NCBI RefSeq assembly: GCF_016785945.1
Contig: NZ_JAEMEF010000015.1
Location: forward strand, 21,784-85,783
Direction: 5' to 3'
DNA from: Olleya sediminilitoris
Lineage (GTDB): Bacteria > Bacteroidota > Bacteroidia > Flavobacteriales > Flavobacteriaceae
DNA length: 64,000 bases
Shown: positions 53,268-62,211 of the stretch, piece by piece
How positions within the stretch are numbered: the stretch's first letter is position 1
Layout: each line of letters begins with the position of its first letter
Program-made: the position numbers and the translations under genes
Notes under the pieces: model-generated
The model's database searches: none
Seen by the model: the letters and a program-made list of their open reading frames with translations, nothing else
Told to the model about the DNA's origin: nothing

Positions 53268-55040
53268 CTAAGCAACTTTCTCTGCTTGTAAAAACTGTAC
53301 TTCGTATAAGTTTTTGTAATATCCATTTTCTTTTTTAAGCAACTCGTTATGTGTTCCTTGTTCTACAATTAATCCTGAATCCATAACAATTATATTATCT
53401 GCTTTTTGGATTGTTGCTAACCTGTGAGCAATAACTATAGATGTACGTCCTTTAGTAATCTTCTCTGTAGCTGTTTGTATTAATTGCTCTGAATAAGAAT
53501 CTACCGACGACGTGGCTTCATCTAAAATTAAAATACTAGGATTTGTAACGTATGCGCGTAAAAATGAAATTAATTGACGTTGACCAGAAGACAACATCAC
53601 ACCACGTTCTTTGACGTTATATTGATAACCGTTAGGTAAGCTCATTATAAAATCGTGTATTCCAATGTCTTTTGCTGCTTTTACAACTTGAGCTTCGGTT
53701 ATACTTGAATTATTAAGTGTAATATTATTTAAAATGGTGTCTGCAAACAAAAATACATCTTGTAAAACCACAGCTATTTGCTGTCTTAAAGACGTTAAAG
53801 TATAATCTTTAATATTGTTATTATCTATATTTATTTCACCAGAATTGATTTCATAAAAACGATTTAATAAATTTATTACAGTACTTTTTCCTGCTCCTGT
53901 AGCACCAACAATTGCAACAGTTTCGCCTTCTTTAACATTAAAACTAATTCCTTTTAAAACTTCTTCTTGCTCGACATAACTAAAATGAACATTATTAAAG
54001 TTTATGTTTCCTTTAAAACTATTAGCTAACAAGTTTCCAGAATTATCAATATGTGATGTTGTGTCTAAAATTTTAAACACTCGGTTTGAGGCAATCATTC
54101 CCATTTGAAGCGTATTAAATTTATCTGCAATTTGACGTAATGGTCTAAATAACATTGGGATCATGGTAATAAACATAAATAAATCTCCAGGTGTTACATT
54201 ACTACCTTCAACTAATATATTTAATCCTCCAAACCACACAATCAATCCTGTAGTTAAAGCCCCTAAAAACTCAGCAATTGGAAAAAATATAGAGTTATAC
54301 CAAACCGTTTTTAACCATGCTTTTTTATGACGATCATTAATTGCTTTAAAGTTTTTATACTCGGTATCTTCTCTGGTAAACAGTTGTAAAATTTTCATTC
54401 CTGTAACACGTTCTTGCACAAACGAGTTTAAGTTAGACACCTCATTACGCACATCTTCAAACGCACGTTTCATGTAGCGTTGAAAAATTTTGGTTGCAAA
54501 TAAAACTATTGGTAACGTCACAAATACAATTAAACTTAACTTCCAATTGTAATATAACATCGCTCCAGAAATAACAACCATAACCAAAAGGTCTCTAATA
54601 ATTGTAAATAGTCCATCTCCAAATACAGATGCAATACGCTCCATATCTGTCACTGCTCTAGTGATTAAAACACCCACAGAAGAGGTGTTAAAATATTTCA
54701 TTTTAAAACTCAGGATATGATCAAATAGCTTAACACGAATGTCTTTAACCATTTTTAAACCCAACCAAGAGGAGTAAAAGATAAAAAACAATTGTAACAC
54801 AACTTGAGCAACAAGTAAAACAATCATTAAAATTATCAAGAAAACAAAACCATTGTAATCTTTTTTAACAAGATGCTCATCAATAATTTCTCGTAATAAC
54901 ACTGGAGTTGCTATACTTAAAGCACCTAATATTAAAACCGAAATTATTAACGCATAAAATACCGTTCTGTAAGGTTTTGTGTATTTAAACAAACGTTTAA
55001 ATAACTGTAAATCAAAAATATTTTCTTTAGTCTTAGTCAT
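53268..55040 (-). CDS. MsbA-like ABC exporter (fused permease-ATPase)
   Basis: A 590-residue half-transporter. Residues about 15-330 hold six membrane helices. The ATPase follows with Walker A GATGAGKST (about 377-385), signature LSSGQRQ, Walker B ILILDEATSSVDS and the H-loop IAHRLAT. It works as a homodimer or heterodimer exporting lipids or drugs; which one cannot be told. Its start overlaps the end of truA by 8 bases, so they are transcribed together. Confidence 0.9.
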   Translation of the reverse strand: MTKTKENIFDLQLFKRLFKYTKPYRTVFYALIISVLILGALSIATPVLLREIIDEHLVKKDYNGFVFLIILMIVLLVAQVVLQLFFIFYSSWLGLKMVKDIRVKLFDHILSFKMKYFNTSSVGVLITRAVTDMERIASVFGDGLFTIIRDLLVMVVISGAMLYYNWKLSLIVFVTLPIVLFATKIFQRYMKRAFEDVRNEVSNLNSFVQERVTGMKILQLFTREDTEYKNFKAINDRHKKAWLKTVWYNSIFFPIAEFLGALTTGLIVWFGGLNILVEGSNVTPGDLFMFITMIPMLFRPLRQIADKFNTLQMGMIASNRVFKILDTTSHIDNSGNLLANSFKGNINFNNVHFSYVEQEEVLKGISFNVKEGETVAIVGATGAGKSTVINLLNRFYEINSGEINIDNNNIKDYTLTSLRQQIAVVLQDVFLFADTILNNITLNNSSITEAQVVKAAKDIGIHDFIMSLPNGYQYNVKERGVMLSSGQRQLISFLRAYVTNPSILILDEATSSVDSYSEQLIQTATEKITKGRTSIVIAHRLATIQKADNIIVMDSGLIVEQGTHNELLKKENGYYKNLYEVQFLQAEKVA

Positions 55041-55782
55041 TTAATTTAATTGTATCAGGATAAGCAACCTCTGTTAAATATAATCCTTTTGCAGGAACTG
55101 AAAACCCAGCATTACTTCGGTTTTTAGAAGCTATAATAGTGTGTAAATCTTCAACTTCAATCTTACCAACTCCAACGTTAATTAAAGTACCAACAATAGC
55201 TCTAACCATGTTTCTTAAAAAACGATCTGCTTTAATTGTAAAATGAAGTTCATTATCCACCAATTTCCATGCTGCTTTCATTATATCACAATTATAGGTT
55301 TTTACATCTGTATGTGTTTTTGAAAAACATTGAAAATTTTTGTATTCAAATAATACCTTAGTTGCTTTATTAAGCTTGTCAATATCTAAATTATGTTTTA
55401 AATAGTAAGCTTGCTCAACATTAAAGGGGCTTTTTTGTAATGCAATGCGATATAAATACGCTCTACTAGTCGCATGAAAACGAGCATGAACATCGGGTTT
55501 AACCTTAAATATAGAATGAATAGCTACATCTTCTGGTAAAAAAGAATTGAGTTTATACATCAATTTTTCTGACTTAAAAACAACCTCTGTATCCATATGT
55601 GCAAATAACTGCTTTGCATGCACACCAGCATCTGTTCTTCCTGCTCCCATTACAACTATGTTTTGTCCTAGAATAGTTGACAATGCATTTTCTAAAACTT
55701 CTTGTACAGATATTGCATTAGGTTGTTTTTGCCAACCATGATAATTTTTTCCGTTATAAGATAGTTCTATAAAATAGCGCAA
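55033..55782 (-). CDS. truA: tRNA pseudouridine(38-40) synthase
   Basis: A 249-residue TruA. MGAGRTDAGVHAKQ holds the catalytic Asp around residue 52. YNGKNYHGWQKQPN near the N-terminus and FLRNMVRAIVGTLINVG near the C-terminus are standard. It modifies positions 38-40 of the anticodon arm. Length is normal. It overlaps the downstream exporter gene by 8 bases. Confidence 0.95.
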   Translation of the reverse strand: MRYFIELSYNGKNYHGWQKQPNAISVQEVLENALSTILGQNIVVMGAGRTDAGVHAKQLFAHMDTEVVFKSEKLMYKLNSFLPEDVAIHSIFKVKPDVHARFHATSRAYLYRIALQKSPFNVEQAYYLKHNLDIDKLNKATKVLFEYKNFQCFSKTHTDVKTYNCDIMKAAWKLVDNELHFTIKADRFLRNMVRAIVGTLINVGVGKIEVEDLHTIIASKNRSNAGFSVPAKGLYLTEVAYPDTIKLND

Positions 55783-55884
55783 GAAAGCTGTATTTTTACA
55801 TATTTAAAAGACAAAGATAATTGTTTTTGTTACTAATGAAATGCTAAAAAATAATTAAAATAGACTTGGTTAAGTTCTTCTAAA

Positions 55885-56379
55885 ATGAAAAAAATATTAT
55901 TACTCTCTGACACACATAGTCATATTGATGAAGCTGTACTAAAACATGTCAAAGCAGCCGACGAGGTTTGGCATGCTGGAGACATTGGTGACTTAAAAGT
56001 TACAGATGCTATAAAAGCTTTAAAACCACTTCGTGCTGTTTGGGGAAACATTGACAATGATAAAGCCAGAGCAGAATTTCCGGAACATAATCGTTTTACT
56101 ATAGAAGGCGTTGATGTATGGATCACACACATAGGTGGTTATCCTAACAGATATAATATTAGAGTTAGAGAGTCCATAATAGCCAATCCACCAAAGCTAT
56201 TTATTTGCGGACACTCTCACATACTAAAAGTAATGCCTGATAAAAAATTAGGATTATTACACATGAATCCTGGAGCCATTGGCATACATGGCTTTCATAA
56301 TGTAAGGACTATGCTACGATTTACTATAGATAAGGGTAAAATAGATAATCTAGAAGTTATAGAATATCCAAGAAAATAA
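55885..56379 (+). CDS. Metallophosphoesterase (YfcE/MJ0936-like)
   Basis: A 164-residue phosphodiesterase. LLLSDTHSHIDEA, EVWHAGDIGDL, VWGNIDNDKAR, VWITHIGGYP and FICGHSHI form the metal-binding set (D-x-H, GD, GN, H, GHxH). YfcE-type enzymes hydrolyse simple or cyclic phosphodiesters in the cytoplasm. Length is normal; the physiological substrate is unknown. Confidence 0.9.
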   Translation: MKKILLLSDTHSHIDEAVLKHVKAADEVWHAGDIGDLKVTDAIKALKPLRAVWGNIDNDKARAEFPEHNRFTIEGVDVWITHIGGYPNRYNIRVRESIIANPPKLFICGHSHILKVMPDKKLGLLHMNPGAIGIHGFHNVRTMLRFTIDKGKIDNLEVIEYPRK

Positions 56380-56397
56380 ACTATTAACAGTAAAACA

Positions 56398-56430
56398 TAA
56401 AAAAACCGAAGCTTTCACTTCGGCTTTTTT
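56398..56430 (+). terminator. Terminator after the phosphoesterase gene
   Basis: CCGAAG / CTTCGG with A-run before and T-run after; one mismatch between the stem and the A:T part. It also serves the convergent DUF4293 gene. Confidence 0.75.
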
Positions 56431-56458
56431 TCGCACTAATACTACTAAGATGTTAGGT

Positions 56459-56872
56459 TTAACGTAAACGATCTACAGATTTTACAAGATCTTCATCCTT
56501 CTTAATGGCTCTATTTGATAAAATCAAAAAGACGATAGAAATAATTGGGAAGAAAATCGCAACACCTTTCTCTGAAACATCATTTGCTTCTCCAGATGCA
56601 TTTAGTATTCGATACACGAAAAATCCTAGTAAAATTAAATTTAATATCTGATTTAGTCGTCCCAACATAAATTGAGACTTTCTATTTTTAAAATTAAATA
56701 TTGAAATAACAGCCAATAACGCAGAAGCTAAAAACAAACCTAGAACAACCAGTTCGTCTTTTGCAAAAACCATAACTTTATTAGTCGTTGTCCATAAATT
56801 AAAAGCGAATATTAATCCGCCAGAAACTATAGCAACTATTAATAAATATACCGTTTGTATACGTTGTAACAT
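56459..56872 (-). CDS. DUF4293 family membrane protein
   Basis: A 137-residue protein with four helices. MLQRIQTVYLLIVAIVSGGL at the start and IISIVFLILSNRAIKKDEDLV at the end match DUF4293, a Bacteroidota-specific family of unknown function. It is divergent from rho across a 292-base region, an arrangement I recall as common in Flavobacteriaceae. Confidence 0.88.
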   Translation of the reverse strand: MLQRIQTVYLLIVAIVSGGLIFAFNLWTTTNKVMVFAKDELVVLGLFLASALLAVISIFNFKNRKSQFMLGRLNQILNLILLGFFVYRILNASGEANDVSEKGVAIFFPIISIVFLILSNRAIKKDEDLVKSVDRLR

Positions 56873-57164
56873 ATTAAAATTTCAAATTTTGAAAAACAAA
56901 AATATAGTTTCTTTTTTTATAAACGAAACATCACACACTAAAAATTGCTACAAATAACAAAACACAATCACAACACGTTGTATTTCAATTAAAAAACAAT
57001 AAAGATTCTTTCAATAATAAAAAATTAAAATAAAAGTTGTATAATTGCAGTAACGCAATGCAACACTCACTCTCGCAGAGCGTTAATTCTTCAGAAGTAT
57101 ATCTTATTTTCTTCAAGAAATAATCAATTCAAATCACAACAACACATAAGTTAATTCAACATCA

Positions 57165-58865
57165 ATGTTTGAAATCTCACAATTAAAAGAAATGAAGCTT
57201 CCTGAGTTGCAGGATATAGCTAAAAAACTGAGCGTCCCAAAATTTCGTTCATTAAAAAAATTAGATTTAGTATACCAAATACTAGATAAGCAAGCAGCAG
57301 ACCCAAAAGCTGTTTTAGAAGTAAAAAAAGAAGATACTCCTGTAAAAAAAGCACCTGCTAAAAAAGCGACTCCTGCTAAAGCTAGTGCAGAAAAAACTAC
57401 TACTCAAAAGCCTAAAGCTAAACGAGCTAGAGTCACAAAACCTGTTGCCAAAAAGGATGAGACTAACCAACCACAGTTAGACTTAAAACCTGAAACAGAA
57501 ACAAAAAAAGAACCTGTAGCTAAAAAGGCTCCTGTAAAGGCACAGCCTAAAAAACCGGTTCACAATCATCAAAAAAACAAACAGTCTAACGACAGTAAGG
57601 ACGATCGTCAAAACGACAACAAACAACAAAACCGTCCTAAACATAACAATCAAAAAAATAATAACCAGAAAAACAATAATCAAAAAAACGGTAACCAACA
57701 TAATGGTAACAAAGACAGTCGTAACCGTTACAGAGAACCTGATTTTGAGTTTGATGCTATTATTGAAAGTGAAGGTGTCTTAGACATCATGCAAGATGGT
57801 TATGGTTTTTTACGTTCGTCAGACTACAACTATTTATCGTCACCCGATGATATATATGTATCACAATCTCAAATCCGTTTATTTGGATTAAAAGTTGGAG
57901 ACACAGTGTTAGGTCAAGTTAGACCTCCAAAAGAAGGAGAAAAATACTTCCCGTTAATTAAAGTAAGCAAAATAAATGGTCAAAACCCAAATGTGGTTAG
58001 AGATCGTGTTGCTTTTGAGCATTTAACACCATTATTTCCTCAAGAAAAATTTAATATTGCCGAAAAACAAGCAACCATTTCAACACGTATAATGGACCTG
58101 TTTGCACCAATAGGTAAAGGACAACGTGGTATGATTGTATCACAACCAAAAACAGGTAAAACCATGTTATTAAAGGATGTTGCCAATGCAATTGCAGCAA
58201 ACCATCCTGAAGTATATCAAATGATTTTACTTATAGATGAGCGTCCAGAAGAAGTTACAGACATGCAAAGAAATGTAAGAGGTGAAGTTATTGCTTCTAC
58301 TTTTGACAAAGAGGCTCATGAGCACGTTAAAATTGCTAACATCGTGTTAGAAAAAGCAAAACGATTAGTAGAGTGTGGACATGACGTAGTTATTCTACTA
58401 GACTCTATCACACGTCTGGCAAGAGCATACAACTCTGTACAACCAGCATCCGGAAAAATTCTTTCTGGAGGTGTAGATGCCAATGCACTACACAAACCAA
58501 AACGCTTTTTTGGAGCTGCACGTAATATAGAAAACGGAGGATCATTAACTATTATAGCAACCGCATTAACAGAAACAGGATCTAAAATGGACGAAGTAAT
58601 CTTTGAAGAATTTAAAGGTACAGGTAACATGGAACTTCAGTTAGACCGTAAAATATCTAATCGTCGTATTTTCCCTGCAATTGACTTAACATCATCAAGT
58701 ACACGTCGTGACGATATTTTATTAGATGCATCAACTATACAACGTATGTGGGTAATGCGTAAATATCTAGCAGATATGAATCCTGTAGAAGCAATGGAGT
58801 TTATAAACGATAGATTTAAACAAACCAGAAATAACGAAGAGTTTTTAATATCTATGAATGGATAA
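57165..58865 (+). CDS. rho: Transcription termination factor Rho
   Basis: A 566-residue hexameric RNA helicase ending transcription. Residues 1-40 are the Rho N-terminal helical domain ([18 protein letters not shown]). About 50-195 are an inserted disordered region, first Lys/Ala/Pro-rich, then dominated by Asn, Gln, Lys and His. About 197-270 form the RNA-binding cold-shock-like domain ([20 protein letters not shown]). The ATPase follows, with Walker A PKTGKT and [20 protein letters not shown]. The insertion is a feature of Bacteroidota Rho. The 292-base leader has GC-richer pairing segments (around 57051-57085) and could serve autoregulation. Confidence 0.96.
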   Translation: MFEISQLKEMKLPELQDIAKKLSVPKFRSLKKLDLVYQILDKQAADPKAVLEVKKEDTPVKKAPAKKATPAKASAEKTTTQKPKAKRARVTKPVAKKDETNQPQLDLKPETETKKEPVAKKAPVKAQPKKPVHNHQKNKQSNDSKDDRQNDNKQQNRPKHNNQKNNNQKNNNQKNGNQHNGNKDSRNRYREPDFEFDAIIESEGVLDIMQDGYGFLRSSDYNYLSSPDDIYVSQSQIRLFGLKVGDTVLGQVRPPKEGEKYFPLIKVSKINGQNPNVVRDRVAFEHLTPLFPQEKFNIAEKQATISTRIMDLFAPIGKGQRGMIVSQPKTGKTMLLKDVANAIAANHPEVYQMILLIDERPEEVTDMQRNVRGEVIASTFDKEAHEHVKIANIVLEKAKRLVECGHDVVILLDSITRLARAYNSVQPASGKILSGGVDANALHKPKRFFGAARNIENGGSLTIIATALTETGSKMDEVIFEEFKGTGNMELQLDRKISNRRIFPAIDLTSSSTRRDDILLDASTIQRMWVMRKYLADMNPVEAMEFINDRFKQTRNNEEFLISMNG

Positions 58866-58886
58866 TCAAAACCATTTAAAATAAAT

Positions 58887-58919
58887 AAAAAGCCTTAATG
58901 TACTACATTAAGGCTTTTT
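58887..58919 (+). terminator. Terminator after rho
   Basis: AAAAGCCTTAATG / CATTAAGGCTTTT stem with a short TACTA loop and T-run. Confidence 0.9.
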
Positions 58920-58947
58920 ATTTACTTTATACTTAAATAATAATTAT

Positions 58948-59055
58948 GGCGTTACCATTATCCTGAAAAAAAATCAGGATAATCGTCTCGTCATCCGTTA
59001 ATAGTTTTGGCTCAGAGCGCTCGCTCGCCAAAAGCTAACCAGTACTACCGCTAAC
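58948..59055. repeat. Second copy of the dispersed intergenic repeat (reverse orientation)
   Basis: Read on the minus strand it starts GTGTTAGCGG, passes AACGGATGACGAGACG and ends TGGTAACGCC, the same borders as the element at 46350-46460. Its inner hairpin is TTATCCTGA / TCAGGATAA (58958-58966, 58974-58982). The inner parts differ between copies while the borders are kept. Confidence 0.5.
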
Positions 59056-59114
59056 ACACTATACCAATGGACAGCATACAAATTTATAGCTATGACTCCT
59101 TGAAAATAAAGCAC

Positions 59115-59149
59115 AAAAAAAAGCGTTTCATATAAACATGAAACGCTTT
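59115..59149 (-). terminator. Terminator after rpsT
   Basis: AAAGCGTTTCAT / ATGAAACGCTTT (59120-59131, 59138-59149) with poly-U on the minus strand. Confidence 0.88.
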
Positions 59150-59172
59150 AAATATTATATAACTAAAACTAA

Positions 59173-59424
59173 TTATAAAGCAGCTACGTGCTTAGCTAAA
59201 CTAGATTTTAAGTTAGAAGCTTTGTTAGTATGAATAACATTTTTCTTTGCCAATCTATCTAACATAGATACTACAGAAGGAAATAAAGCTTCAGCCTCTT
59301 TCTTATCTTCCATCTCACGTAACTTTTTGATAGCGTTACGAGTAGTCTTGTGCTGATACTTGTTTAATAAACGCTTAGCTTCGTTACTTCTAATTCTTTT
59401 TAACGTTGACTTGTGATTTGCCAT
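59173..59424 (-). CDS. rpsT: 30S ribosomal protein S20
   Basis: An 83-residue basic three-helix protein that binds 16S rRNA. MANHKSTLKRIRSNEAKRL is the typical start, and VIHTNKASNLKSSLAKHVAAL the typical end. tRNA-Glu lies just upstream on the same strand, so one transcript may carry both. Confidence 0.97.
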   Translation of the reverse strand: MANHKSTLKRIRSNEAKRLLNKYQHKTTRNAIKKLREMEDKKEAEALFPSVVSMLDRLAKKNVIHTNKASNLKSSLAKHVAAL

Positions 59425-59453
59425 TTTGTTGTTTCCTTTTTAATAAAAAATTG

Positions 59454-59525
59454 TAGCCCGTAGGGGAATCGAACCCCTCTTACATGGATGAAAACCATGC
59501 GTCCTAGCCGATAGACGAACGGGCC
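59454..59525 (-). tRNA. tRNA-Glu (anticodon TTC)
   Basis: A 72-base cloverleaf on the minus strand: acceptor GGCCCGT with ACGGGCT and discriminator A, giving a terminal G-U pair; anticodon arm CATGG-TTTTCAT-CCATG with anticodon TTC; T arm GAGGGGTTCGATTCCCCT. No CCA is encoded. It sits between proS and rpsT. Confidence 0.97.
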
Positions 59526-59677
59526 ATTTTGTTATTGAGTGCGCAAATATAAAACTTATATTTTAAACCTGCAAATTTGTTTTTCAATTAACTAACAATG
59601 TTTCCATTGCGGGTGCAAATATACAACTAATTTTAAGTTACGCAACAACAAAATGAAAAAAAAATAAAAAAAATTTT

Positions 59678-61156
59678 CTAATACGCTTTTGCAAACAACA
59701 CTCTTCGCTCAGAAGTTGCTCCTGTATAGACACATACACCTTTTTCAAGCTTTCCTTCTAAAGGCATACATCTTATTGTTGCTTTAGTAATTTCTTTAAT
59801 TTTATCTTCAGTTTCCGTGGTTCCATCCCAATGTGCAGAAATAAATCCTCCTTTTTCTTCTAAAACTTTTTTAAATTCTTCAAAAGAATCTACTTCTGTA
59901 ATATGATTATCTCTATAATCAAGAGCTTTATTAAACAATGCTTCTTGTATTCTGGTCATCAAACCTTCAACTTTATCCACTAAACCATCTAAAGGCACTA
60001 CTTCTTTAGTTAAAGTATCACGCCTAGCTAATTCTACCGTTCCGTTTTCAAGATCCCTAGAACCAATTGCTATTCGCAATGGAACGCCTTGCAATTCATG
60101 TTGTGCAAACTTAGCACCTGGTCTATAAGTATCACGATTATCAAATTTTACCGAAATGTTTTTACTTCGTAAATCTTTTATAATACCATTTACTACTTCT
60201 GTTATTGCATCTAATTGCTCATCTGTCTTATATATAGGTACAATTACAACTTGATTCGGAGCAAGGTTTGGAGGTAATACTAACCCTTTATCATCACTAT
60301 GCGTCATTATTAAAGCCCCCATTAATCTTGTTGAAACTCCCCAAGACGTAGCCCAAACATGCTCTTGCTTACCCTCTTTAGAAGTGAACTTTACATCAAA
60401 AGCTTTTGCAAAGTTTTGCCCTAAAAAGTGTGACGTACCAGCTTGTAACGCTTTACCATCTTGCATTAGTGCTTCAATACAGTAGGTTTCATCTGCTCCA
60501 GCAAAACGTTCGCTTTCAGTTTTTAAACCTTGAATTACTGGTATTGCCATAAATTTTTCAGCAAAAGTAGCGTAAACATTATTCATTAATTCTGCTTCAG
60601 CTATAGCCTCTTTTTTAGTTGCATGTGCTGTATGACCTTCTTGCCATAAAAATTCTGCAGTACGTAAAAATAAACGCGTACGCATTTCCCAACGTACAAC
60701 ATTTGCCCATTGGTTTATTAATAAAGGTAAATCTCTGTATGATTGAATCCATCCTTTATAAGTATTCCATATTATGGCTTCACTTGTTGGACGTACAACT
60801 AACTCCTCCTCTAACTTTGCATTAGGATCTACTCTAAGTTTCCCTGGTTTATCAGGGTCGTTTTGCAGTCTATAATGTGTAACCACAGCACACTCTTTAG
60901 CAAAGCCTTCTGCATTTTTCTCCTCAGCTTCAAATAAACTTTTAGGTACAAATAATGGAAAATAAGCATTTTGATGTCCTGTTTCTTTAAACATTCTATC
61001 TAGTTCTGCTTGCATTTTTTCCCAGATTGCAAAACCATATGGTTTTATAACCATACATCCTCTTACAGCTGAATTTTCAGCCAAATCAGCCTCTACAACC
61101 AATTCATTATACCATTTGGAATAATTTTCAGCTCTACTTGTTAGTTTTTTACTCAT
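59678..61156 (-). CDS. proS: Proline--tRNA ligase (archaeal/eukaryotic type)
   Basis: A 492-residue class II synthetase. [32 protein letters not shown] (motif 2 region) and [27 protein letters not shown] (in part) identify the ProS type lacking the bacterial editing insert. The C-terminal zinc-like domain ends in KAY. Length (about 490) fits this type. It attaches proline to tRNA-Pro. Confidence 0.96.
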   Translation of the reverse strand: MSKKLTSRAENYSKWYNELVVEADLAENSAVRGCMVIKPYGFAIWEKMQAELDRMFKETGHQNAYFPLFVPKSLFEAEEKNAEGFAKECAVVTHYRLQNDPDKPGKLRVDPNAKLEEELVVRPTSEAIIWNTYKGWIQSYRDLPLLINQWANVVRWEMRTRLFLRTAEFLWQEGHTAHATKKEAIAEAELMNNVYATFAEKFMAIPVIQGLKTESERFAGADETYCIEALMQDGKALQAGTSHFLGQNFAKAFDVKFTSKEGKQEHVWATSWGVSTRLMGALIMTHSDDKGLVLPPNLAPNQVVIVPIYKTDEQLDAITEVVNGIIKDLRSKNISVKFDNRDTYRPGAKFAQHELQGVPLRIAIGSRDLENGTVELARRDTLTKEVVPLDGLVDKVEGLMTRIQEALFNKALDYRDNHITEVDSFEEFKKVLEEKGGFISAHWDGTTETEDKIKEITKATIRCMPLEGKLEKGVCVYTGATSERRVLFAKAY

Positions 61157-61220
61157 ATACAGTATTTTGGCACAAAAATTGTGATTATGTTAAATAATAA
61201 AATAGTTCAGCAAAACTAAC

Positions 61221-61228
61221 TATTTTTG
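61221..61228 (+). promoter_or_regulatory. -7 promoter element of the RPRTN-repeat gene
   Basis: TATTTTTG fits TAnnTTTG, 29 bases before the ATG at 61258. No clear -33 element. Confidence 0.4.
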
Positions 61229-61257
61229 TAATGTTCAACAATTAAAAACTACTCGTT

Positions 61258-62196
61258 ATGAAATTAATTAACTACTTATTTAACAAAATACCGCTATTTA
61301 CCGCTCTTTTAGCTGTTTTAGCTTTAAGTTCTTGTGGATCCTATCAATATGTTGGACAGTCTAGTGATGGCATCTATCAAACTACTACTGAAAATGTAGA
61401 ACAAGAAACAGTTGCTATACCTGCAGAAAATAATAACGATTATTACTCTAATTACTTTAAAGAAAAAGCATTAGAAGCTGAAATATATAACGATAGTGAT
61501 GATGTTTTTACAGATATTGACTCTTATCAAGGTAGCTATGACGAAACTTTAGAAGAAACTAACCAAAATGCTGGTTGGGGAACCTCTAATGAAACTGTTG
61601 TAATTAACATTCATGATAATGGGTTTTATAACAATTATGGATGGGCTTATAATAATTGGGGATGGAACAATTGGGGATGGAACCAACCTTGGGGCTTTAA
61701 CCGATTTGGCTGGAACAGTCCTTATGCCTGGAATTACGGATGGGGATATTCTGGTTTTTATAACTCATACTGGAACAATCCATACTATGGACACGGATAT
61801 GGCTATGGATATGCATACCACAATGGATTTAGAAGAAGAGGTATAGCTTACAATGCAGGAAGAAGAGGTAGTTACTACAGAAACAGTGCATACCTTAATT
61901 CTAGATCATCTAGAATTAACACTAGAAATAATTCGGTAAGAGCTAGAACCAGAACTAATACCACTAGACCTAGAACTAATACGACAAGGCCTAGAAAAAA
62001 CACCTCTAGACCTAGAACTAACACAACTAGACCTAGAACTAATTCCACAAGGCCTAGAACTAATACCACAAGACCTAGAACAAACTCATCAACACCTAGA
62101 AGCAATAGCTCTACGCCAAGATCTAGCGCTCCTTCTAGAAGTACACCAAGAAGTAGATCTACAAGTAGTGGAAGTTCTAGAAGAGGAAGAGGTTAA
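61258..62196 (+). CDS. Low-complexity lipoprotein with an Arg-Pro-Arg-Thr-Asn repeat tail
   Basis: A 312-residue protein. The lipoprotein signal ends at LLAVLALSSC (Cys26). About 30-105 are acidic. About 110-190 are rich in Trp, Asn, Gly and Tyr (NNWGWNNWGWNQPWGFNRFG). About 215-285 consist of repeats of TRPRTNT with small variations, followed by a Ser/Arg-rich end. No enzyme domain. The extreme charge pattern suggests a surface-exposed, binding or structural role. The repeats also exist at DNA level (about 61950-62090). The FadL-like gene follows 15 bases later. Confidence 0.75.
   Translation: MKLINYLFNKIPLFTALLAVLALSSCGSYQYVGQSSDGIYQTTTENVEQETVAIPAENNNDYYSNYFKEKALEAEIYNDSDDVFTDIDSYQGSYDETLEETNQNAGWGTSNETVVINIHDNGFYNNYGWAYNNWGWNNWGWNQPWGFNRFGWNSPYAWNYGWGYSGFYNSYWNNPYYGHGYGYGYAYHNGFRRRGIAYNAGRRGSYYRNSAYLNSRSSRINTRNNSVRARTRTNTTRPRTNTTRPRKNTSRPRTNTTRPRTNSTRPRTNTTRPRTNSSTPRSNSSTPRSSAPSRSTPRSRSTSSGSSRRGRG
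61950..62095 (+). repeat. Tandem repeat encoding TRPRTNT units
   Basis: Units of 21-24 bases built on ACTAGACCTAGAACTAAT or close variants (e.g. ACAAGGCCTAGAACTAAT) repeat about seven times. Such near-identical units can change copy number by slippage or recombination, altering protein length without frame loss when whole units are exchanged. Confidence 0.75.
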
Positions 62197-62211
62197 AATT
62201 TAAAAAAGTCT

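Larger units (their letters stand above)
58866..59172. other. 307-bp intergenic region: two terminators and a repeat
   Basis: It contains the rho terminator (58887-58919), a dispersed repeat (58948-59055) and the rpsT terminator (59115-59149). No coding sequence is seen. Confidence 0.75.

Noticed and set aside
61613..61846. Met/Asp/Thr-rich frame inside the repeat lipoprotein gene
   Set aside because: An out-of-frame reading of the Trp/Asn/Gly codons; no independent start signals.
61950..62095. Possible CRISPR array
   Set aside because: The units are 21-24 bases long, directly adjacent, without spacers, and are translated as RPRTN repeats in a lipoprotein.
61875..62105. Leu/Val-rich antisense frame over the RPRTN repeat
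   Set aside because: It is the mirror of a repetitive sense sequence; its apparent repeats come from the DNA repeat and not from selection on a second protein.
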